A stretch of 64,000 nt of DNA from Aplysia californica (Eukaryota > Mollusca > Gastropoda > Aplysiida > Aplysiidae), in assembly GCF_000002075.1 (NCBI RefSeq), contig NW_004797722.1, positions 315,831 through 379,830 on the forward strand, read 5' to 3'. Positions 57,833-64,000 of this stretch are shown in pieces (the stretch's first letter is position 1; each line of letters begins with the position of its first letter). The notes beneath the pieces were generated by a model that saw only the letters and a list, made by a program, of their open reading frames with translations, was not told the DNA's origin and ran no database searches. The position numbers and the translations under genes are program-made.

Positions 57833-58344
57833 TATTAACATTTGGAACAAGCCCACCAAAGATGTACCAAATATGAGGGATACAAAATACAAATCAACAA
57901 TAGAACAGGTTCAGAGGAACGGGGTAAGAGTAGTCTTCAACACAATTAAAACTATTTCAATAGTTCTTCCAGATATCCTTGAAAAAAAAAGACCTACATA
58001 TTAATATAAATATCAAGGTTAAAAGTCGCAAACCATGCAAGTCTACAATAATGTAAAGTTTAATTTTTGTCTGAGAAGACTTATTGGAAACCTTCTTGCA
58101 TCGAAGTGCAAGTTAACAGAGTGATAATCTTTAAATACGGTATCGGGGGAAAAAAGTGTATATTATTATATTATATTTGACTCTCGCACACTGCTTTCCT
58201 TGGAAGTAGTAATTTTACACTTGCACGCTTTGAGACTGTAAACGTGGATACATCTAAAGCATTAAGTTGTTTTTGGCATCAGGTTCTGCACATAAATCCC
58301 AGCAGAGAAGGTTGACAAAGAGCTTGGGTCACAGCGCATCACTC

Positions 58345-61300
58345 TCAGGAGCGGACTCCTTCCTCCTGCTCCACAAGTTCCAAAGCTTCTTTGAAGGTCA
58401 TTCTGGGCTTGCGGTTCTGCTTGATGTACTGTTCAAGACAAAGAATTTTTGGATTGGATATAGATTAGGTGGTATATTTCTGGAGATGTGAAAAGGTTTA
58501 ACAACAATAATACTAAGTTATGCTTATTTATGAAGATGTCAAGAAACAAAGCTATGGTCAATCTCAGCAATGATAATAGTAAGCTGATAAAGAAAAATAC
58601 CTCACAAATCAGCGAAACCGATTTGAGGTTATAAATCACATCGATTATACCCTATTATTTTTGTACTGTTAATCGTGAATCACTTTAATCTCGGGCCTCA
58701 TTATTCTTGTGTATCAATTATGGGAGTGGATAAAGAGGGAAAAAAAAAGGATAAAGAATTGTGTCCAAAGTCTCAAGATCTCATTACCCCATCTGTAAAC
58801 TCTGTAAACCCAATAAATCGGATGTCATAGTATTATACATTTTTCATTTTCTTTGAACTACTGCATGTTACATGTTAGTAGTATGCCTGGAGATTCAGAA
58901 AAAGGTGTATCATCCAGTCCAGTACACAATATGTGCAACAAGTATAGTGAATTACGAATAACATCTGAATTTCGACCTTCTCGTCAGTTTTATGGTTTCC
59001 CATATATGCTGTCATCTCCACGTAAACCCATTTCTACTAATTTCTCAGTTTTTGAAGCTGACCTGAAGATGGTAACACAGTGGTCAGTAACTATGCCCCT
59101 CGTCATAGCACAGTGAGTTCTGGGGTATCACATCCTCTCAGGAACAGAGACTATTTCAACAAACACACAGACAACAACCCATAACAAGGAAAGAGTTGGA
59201 CTGGAATCCATAGGGTAAAAGAACAAGCGGAACCAGGAGAAGAGTCACAGAAATTGATGTACAGAAAAGTGGGAAGACATGGAATAACATCAAGAGGCGA
59301 GTCCAGGATAGGGAAAGGTGGAAAGTGTTTGTTCGTGGCCTATACTCTGATCCGGGGTGAGAAAGGCAATGATGATGACGGTAGACAAGAACAGAATGCC
59401 AACACAACTTCATCTCACTTTCTAGAAGCTCAGTGACTTACCTCTTTGGTGTCCTCCAGGGTGGTGTACTTGAAGTCTTCCTTGATGCCGTCCAGGCAAG
59501 AGTGGTAGATGCCGCGCTGGATATCAGCAAAGTTCCTCACTAGCTCCACCTGAGCCTTCATCATTTCATGCAGGGCAAGAACACTGGGACTGTAGGCTGT
59601 CATGGCTATTCGCGGAAAAGGGGGGAGGGGGGTGGTGGTGGTGGAAGTGAATAAACTGTGAAAAAAATGCTGAAAGGCCATCTATATATAATGGTTGTTG
59701 GTGTATGGGGAGTTTTAAAAAAAATTTTTAGGAGGGGGGGGGGGGGAGGGGAGAAGCGCAAACAGTGAGAATAAGGTGGCAGAAAAAAACTCCTATTTGA
59801 CACACAAAAACCCTTCAAAACAAATAAAAACAATTAAACAACAAAACCAAGCAATAAAAATTTATCAACCATACTGTATACCTGCTAAGAAATAAAGTTT
59901 TTTAGTTTATGTTTAGTAGAGGTTTTACTGCGCTTGCAACACAGTAAGGTCATAAGTGCCGAAGACTAGAGGTGTTACAAGAAAGTAACAAACACAAAAC
60001 AAAAGGAGGGGAGATCAGGAGGATAGATGTTTGATAGGATAGAAGGAGCAAACCACACCAGAGCACCCGCCAACCACCCACAAATAAAGTTTGAGTGAGA
60101 CACTCAAAAAGACAATGAAAAGTGTGACCTTTGTGATCTTCATCTCTCTAGATTATAATTAAAAAAAAAAAATTTCAGTATACTAATTTAGGGTCTAAAA
60201 TTTAAACAAGTGCTCTTTATTTTAAAAAGCACATCTGACTTAAGGGAAAGAAAATGGAGCTCTGCTTTTGGTCAAAGCCCTCAGGTGTGGAGAATTCTTT
60301 GTAAGTAGGTTCCAAACTCATGTGACAAGACAACAGAGAGCATAAAAATTTGTTTTGCTAATACAGAAAAACACAAACACACACACACACACACACACAC
60401 ACAAAGACAAGGATGTTTTCTAATCCCTGAGAAAAAACAATCCTAGTTTTATTACAGAAGTTTTATGTTCTCCTTTCACAAAAATTTAACTCATTATCTA
60501 CGGCAAGTTGCTCCCAGCGGCTCGCAGTCAGAACCGCTGTGCTGGTGCACCGTTGGCAGCGGCTCCGGCACATTCCTTTACAACGACTTCGACGTCAAAT
60601 TACTTTTCAGCAATTGCTGAGTAAAGGTTTCTTCTACCGCGAGTTTGTTCATTAGATGAAGAACTATCAAAATAGGCTCACATGTTTTGATTTAATAACC
60701 AATTTATTGATGTTTTTGTAATTTTTAGATTTAGTGCCAAAAAGGCCCCGCTGTACTGGGTTTACCCCTCCGTCAGAGATAAAGAGTTAAGCATTAAGTC
60801 ATCATCATCATCCAGTGCCAGATCTGCGACAGACATTGGCAATCATGGTTTTTCCATTCATTCCTTTGCTCGGATGCTCTCAAAAAAGCAACATTTCCCT
60901 GATTTTTCCCTGTTACCCATTTGTTTAGGTTCCCTGAGTATGTTGTTCTGGGCCTACCCCTGCCTCGCTTGCCCTCAATTTTGCCAGTGAGAGCTAGATG
61001 TTCAAGATCCTTATGTCTATTCAGGTGTCCCAAAAACTGCATTTGTCGTTTCCTGATTGTTTTTAACATTGAGCGTCCCACATGGGCTTCATCAAGCACT
61101 ACCTCATTTTGATTTCTTTTCCTTCCACGATATTATATGACCTTTCTGTGTTGCTGAAAATCAAAAGGACATACTATCTCTCACCTTCAAGAGCATCTGC
61201 ACTGACCACATGTGTGGCTATGGGAGCTGGGTCCACATACTGAAGCCCATACGGGCCCGACACCGACACACCCACTTGGCGGGCATCCCAGCGGTGGGCT

Positions 61301-64000
61301 ACTCCTGCCAGCGGGTCGCCGGCAGTCACTTGTACCTCTCTCTGCTCCATGACGATTTTGTGACGTCGAGGGCTCTCATGGCTGGAAAGACATTTAGATT
61401 TACATGAAGGCACGAGTTGAGAGTTGCATAATGTAATAATGAAATTAATTGCAGGTGTGTGTCTTAACATTTTCAAAGACAATATTATTCTATTATTTTA
61501 AAAAAAAATACTACCTTACATGGAAATGAAAAAATAAATCACCTATACTTCCCATATTCTTTCACAAAGGTAAGAATGGAGGAGAGTCTTAATTAGGTAT
61601 AAAGAGAACCTCCTATCTAACTGCATCAAATTTAGCAAAACTCTGGATTAAATGAATGAACAAGTACTCTTTTTACACATTCAATAAAATTACAATTATT
61701 GTATTGAACGACTTCTAAAAAAAGAGCAGCTTTTCACCCAATGAAACAGCTTGCCCTACAAAGACCCAAAATAGAAAGAAGCATTTTTGTGCATTTTCCC
61801 CTCCAAACAGCTTCCATCATCACACATCAAGTACTGATCCTAAGGGAAAGCCAGGCCAAGCTGCATATATAGCAGTGAGGAGTGCTACAGTTGTGGTTGT
61901 CAGATGGGGGGGGGGAGGGGTTAACATCATACTCCACTCCCGTTTTCATTCATTGTGGCGTCGGTGGCCTAGTGGTTAGGTTCTTGGACTCGCAACCGTA
62001 AGGTCGTGGGTTCGAATCCTGTCAGGGACTTGATGTTGTGTCCTTGGGAAAGGCACTTTACACGAATTTTCCTCACTTCACCCAGGTGGGCATGGGTACC
62101 CAGCTATAGACAGTGAAAGATCTTGTGATTTGTTAGTGTTTGAGCGCTTAATCAGCTGCTTGCACTGTATGCATCCCGGGAAGCTGAGAATGTTTCTGAG
62201 CGTTCTATGGTCTGCTGGGGTAATAATATAGTGTAAAGCGCATAGATCCTGCTGTTGAGCGGGGTCATGCGCTATACAAATGCTATCTGTTATTATTATT
62301 ATTTATGACACATTACCTGTCAGACACATCAAGCCTTTTTTTTGTTGCAACCATTCAGTAACCTTCCTTCACACTGCTATAATACTATCAAACATCAACT
62401 TCTTCATCATAGCATTATTTTTCAGACCTCACTTTCACAACTTCATATATAAAGTAACGTGAAACTAAAAGCAGGACCTAGAGAATCCATTGACTGTAAG
62501 GATCACGGTATACTTTATAATATATATGACAATTAAACTTTCATACTCAAACACATTAAAGCATAACTTGACCTGTTGGCATAAACTCAGTGTATATATC
62601 AATTTACAATAAAATACAGGTGAAATTATCTGATATAGCCACTCATTGTTGAGGAGAAAAGTGGCCATCTTAGACAGGTGGCCATCTTAGACAGGTGGCC
62701 ATCTTACACAGAGTAATTATCATGTTAAACAAAAAAACACACGTGGGGTGGGTGGGGTGGGGGTGGAATGGGAAATGGCTATTTGTACAGGTGACAGTTT
62801 TTAAATACAGATAGCCGTTTAAAAGCCGGTTCGACGGTACTTTGTGTAAGGCATAAAACAAATAACGCCCACAATCTCTATCTCATCAATCTTTCGAACC
62901 CTGGACCTTGACATTTCCCAAATTTCCACCCCCGGACAATTTGAATGTGGTTAGCCCCAGGTGCATTGGCCTTACAGGATGCCAAGAAATATACTGCGGG
63001 CTGGTTTGCCTGCTTTATGAGTTCAAAGAGTTAAGAACCAAAATATCAAATTGTTACACGATTCTGGGCAAAGATAACATACCTATAGGACTCGCTGCGA
63101 GAGGCTGGACGTCTGCGAGACTTCTTCCTGCCACCTTTTGACCTTGCAGAAACGGACTGTGACTGGGTGACTGTTCTTGAATCCGACTCAAATGAATCGT
63201 CAGAGTAGTCCCCTCCTGTTTCAGTCTCCTCGTCAGACACAGCCCTACGGTTAGTTTTTCTGGCAACACCGCTCCGTTCAAGCTGTGTACTGTAAACAAG
63301 CGAAGCAGGTCAGGACAATACAGACACTTTATATTAGTTCAGTTCAAATAATAAGAAGCACTTTGGCACCAAAAAAGTCATTCAGTGTAGAGAAAAATGT
63401 AAAGCCAATTAAGAGGACCAACAGAAGTAAAGAAAAGATGGAGGAAGATCTGCCAGTGGAGCCACTCCGACCACTCGCACAAACACGTCACATTTCCCTC
63501 AAGCTGCTCACATGGAAAATAGATGGCTCTAAACTATGCAAAAAGTCCAGAGCTTTCATACTAAGAGTAGAACATTGTGCATTTGAATTTATAAAATGCT
63601 CTGAGAACAGACAAAAATTTCATAACTCTATTTCCCTCACTGATGAAAAAACTCTTATGGTTATGAATTCAGAAAAAAAATGTAGAGAAATTTAGGGTGG
63701 GGGAAATAGTATGAGAGAAAGACAGCTTCCACACACCTTATACTTCTTTCTGTGCTGAGATGTCTCACAGGCGCCGGCCTTGACCCTGCACCAAGCTCCG
63801 TAATTATCTCAGACTCCGAGTCGTAGTTCTTCACAGACTTCAGGCGATCGTCTGATTTCTCTGTCACAATCTCCGATTGGTCAGAGAGGTCGTACTCGCC
63901 TGCTTGGTCCTTTCCCCCGTCTGCACCGAGCAACTCGTCCACCATATGAATGCCCAGACTCTCAAACACGCTAGACTTGCTGTCAGACTTTTTCAGCGGT
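58345..64000 (-). CDS. C19orf44-like protein (DUF4614), last five coding exons, partial
   Basis: Exons on the - strand: (edge)-63737, 63289-63083, 61381-61185, 59605-59442, 58428-58345. All have GT-AG borders and matching phases, giving 304 visible residues plus a TGA stop; the 5' part is outside the window. The N-terminal visible half is low-complexity and acidic/Ser-rich (SDQSEIVTEKSDD, DEETETGGDYSDDSFESDS) followed by a basic patch (KGGRKKSRRRPASRS). The C-terminal half is ordered: YVDPAPIATHVVSADALEAM, TAYSPSVLALHEMMKAQVEL, YTTLEDTKEYIKQNRKPRMT and FKEALELVEQEE. YVDPAPIA-HVVSADA-EA-TAYSP-V-AL and the TLEDTKEYI ending are, as I recall them, typical of vertebrate C19orf44 proteins. Function is unknown for the family. 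Introns carry a SINE, a MITE and a LINE relic. Confidence 0.75.
59905..60080 (-). mobile_element. SINE-like repeat, family F, copy 2
   Basis: It matches 17655-17812: GCGCTTGCAACACAGTAAGG, AAGTGCCGAAGACTAGAGGT, GTAACAAACACAAAA and GGAGGGGAGAT, then GATAGATGTTTGATAGGA. It lies in an intron of the C19orf44-like gene. Confidence 0.65.
60490..60786. mobile_element. TTAA-flanked piggyBac-like MITE 3 (297 bp)
   Basis: TTAA at 60486-60489 and 60787-60790. The ends are CTCATTATCTACGGC and, inverted, CTCTTTATCTCTGACGG. The interior is locally GC-rich (GGCAGCGGCTCCGGCA). It abuts the LINE relic at 60791. Confidence 0.65.
60791..61130 (-). mobile_element. RTE-type LINE, 3' end of the reverse-transcriptase ORF
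   Basis: On the - strand, a frame open for at least 100 codons reads MLKTIRKRQMQFLGHLNRHK, LALTGKIEGKRGRGRPRTTY and NHDCQCLSQIW, and then ends in a (GATGAT)n tail. The RRQ-QFLGH, G-I-GKRGRGRPR-T and final (GAT)n pattern is that of RTE/BovB-like non-LTR elements. The 5' part is missing. Inserted in an intron of the C19orf44-like gene in sense orientation. Confidence 0.82.
61954..62304 (+). mobile_element. tRNA-derived SINE, family G, full length
   Basis: The head has an A box (TGGCCTAGTGG, 61965-61975) and B box (GGTTCGAATCC, 62009-62019), inside an almost tRNA-like 75-bp stretch. The body has GTGTCCTTGGGAAAGGCACT, CCTCACTTCACCCAGGTGGG and GACAGTGAAAGATCTTGTG. The 3' end GCGCTATACAAATGCTATC is followed by (ATT)n. 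A tail of this form is known from SINEs that use CR1/L2-like LINEs. Partners are at 40940-41256 and 34541-34805. Confidence 0.88.
62661..62711. repeat. 17-bp tandem repeat, three copies
   Basis: GTGGCCATCTTAGACAG is repeated at 62661, 62678 and 62695 (last with TTACACAG). Further right, CCGTTTAAAAGCCGGTTCGA then CGGTA (about 62814-62838) looks like a pogo-type terminus, so both may belong to one degraded MITE. Confidence 0.75.

Noticed and set aside
61954-62030. Possible tRNA gene
   Set aside because: The A and B boxes belong to the head of a SINE with a conserved body and (ATT)n tail present elsewhere in the window; the cloverleaf is not convincing.
63285-63695. 136-codon ORF on the + strand
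   Set aside because: It lies in an intron of the C19orf44-like gene on the opposite strand, is rich in Lys/Ser/Thr from AT-rich sequence and matches no family.

Overview
The window is nuclear DNA of an animal, most likely a mollusc (gastropod-like). Genes are split by GT-AG introns of 0.5 to 4 kb, the background is AT-rich, and introns and intergenic DNA are full of tRNA-derived SINEs, 5'-truncated LINEs and short inverted-repeat transposons. The mollusc assignment is inference from gene sequence and repeat style, not proof. Two runs of N (18841-18940 and 33531-33696) show a draft assembly. No prokaryotic, LTR-type or virus-like element and no CRISPR array was seen.

Layout. (1) 1-4.7 kb: repeats, including a large inverted-repeat element at 422-1626. 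(2) 4.7-15.6 kb, + strand: two different G-protein gamma subunit genes in tandem. Each coding region lies in one exon that starts right after a splice acceptor, and each is preceded by a possible 36-nt non-coding exon. (3) 15.6-20.2 kb: mostly repeats, with one orphan candidate exon on the - strand at 19244-19312. (4) 20.2-27.2 kb, - strand: ALG2, the dolichol-linked mannosyltransferase of N-glycan assembly, complete in three exons. Its first intron holds a nested stack of pogo/Tigger-like DNA transposons. (5) 27.2-28.4 kb: a 1.2-kb head-to-head gap that should hold both the ALG2 and FAF1 promoters. (6) 28.4-48.7 kb, + strand: FAF1, complete in 18 exons (677 codons), with UBA, two ubiquitin-like, UAS, coiled-coil and UBX regions. 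(7) 48.7-58.3 kb: FAF1 3' UTR, repeats and one unrecognised small ORF. (8) 58.3-64.0 kb, - strand: the last five coding exons of a C19orf44-like (DUF4614) gene that continues past the window edge.

The genes do not form one pathway. Gamma subunits act at the plasma membrane in GPCR signalling, ALG2 on the cytosolic face of the ER, FAF1 as a p97/VCP and ubiquitin adaptor, and the C19orf44 homolog has no known function. The richest material for follow-up is mobile DNA. Two LINE insertions have perfect 13-14 bp target duplications, one of them with its reading frame fully open. There are three TTAA-flanked MITEs, a three-copy MITE family of about 440 bp, and a CAGTGGAAC-ended Tigger-like family with three end-to-end copies and one fragment.
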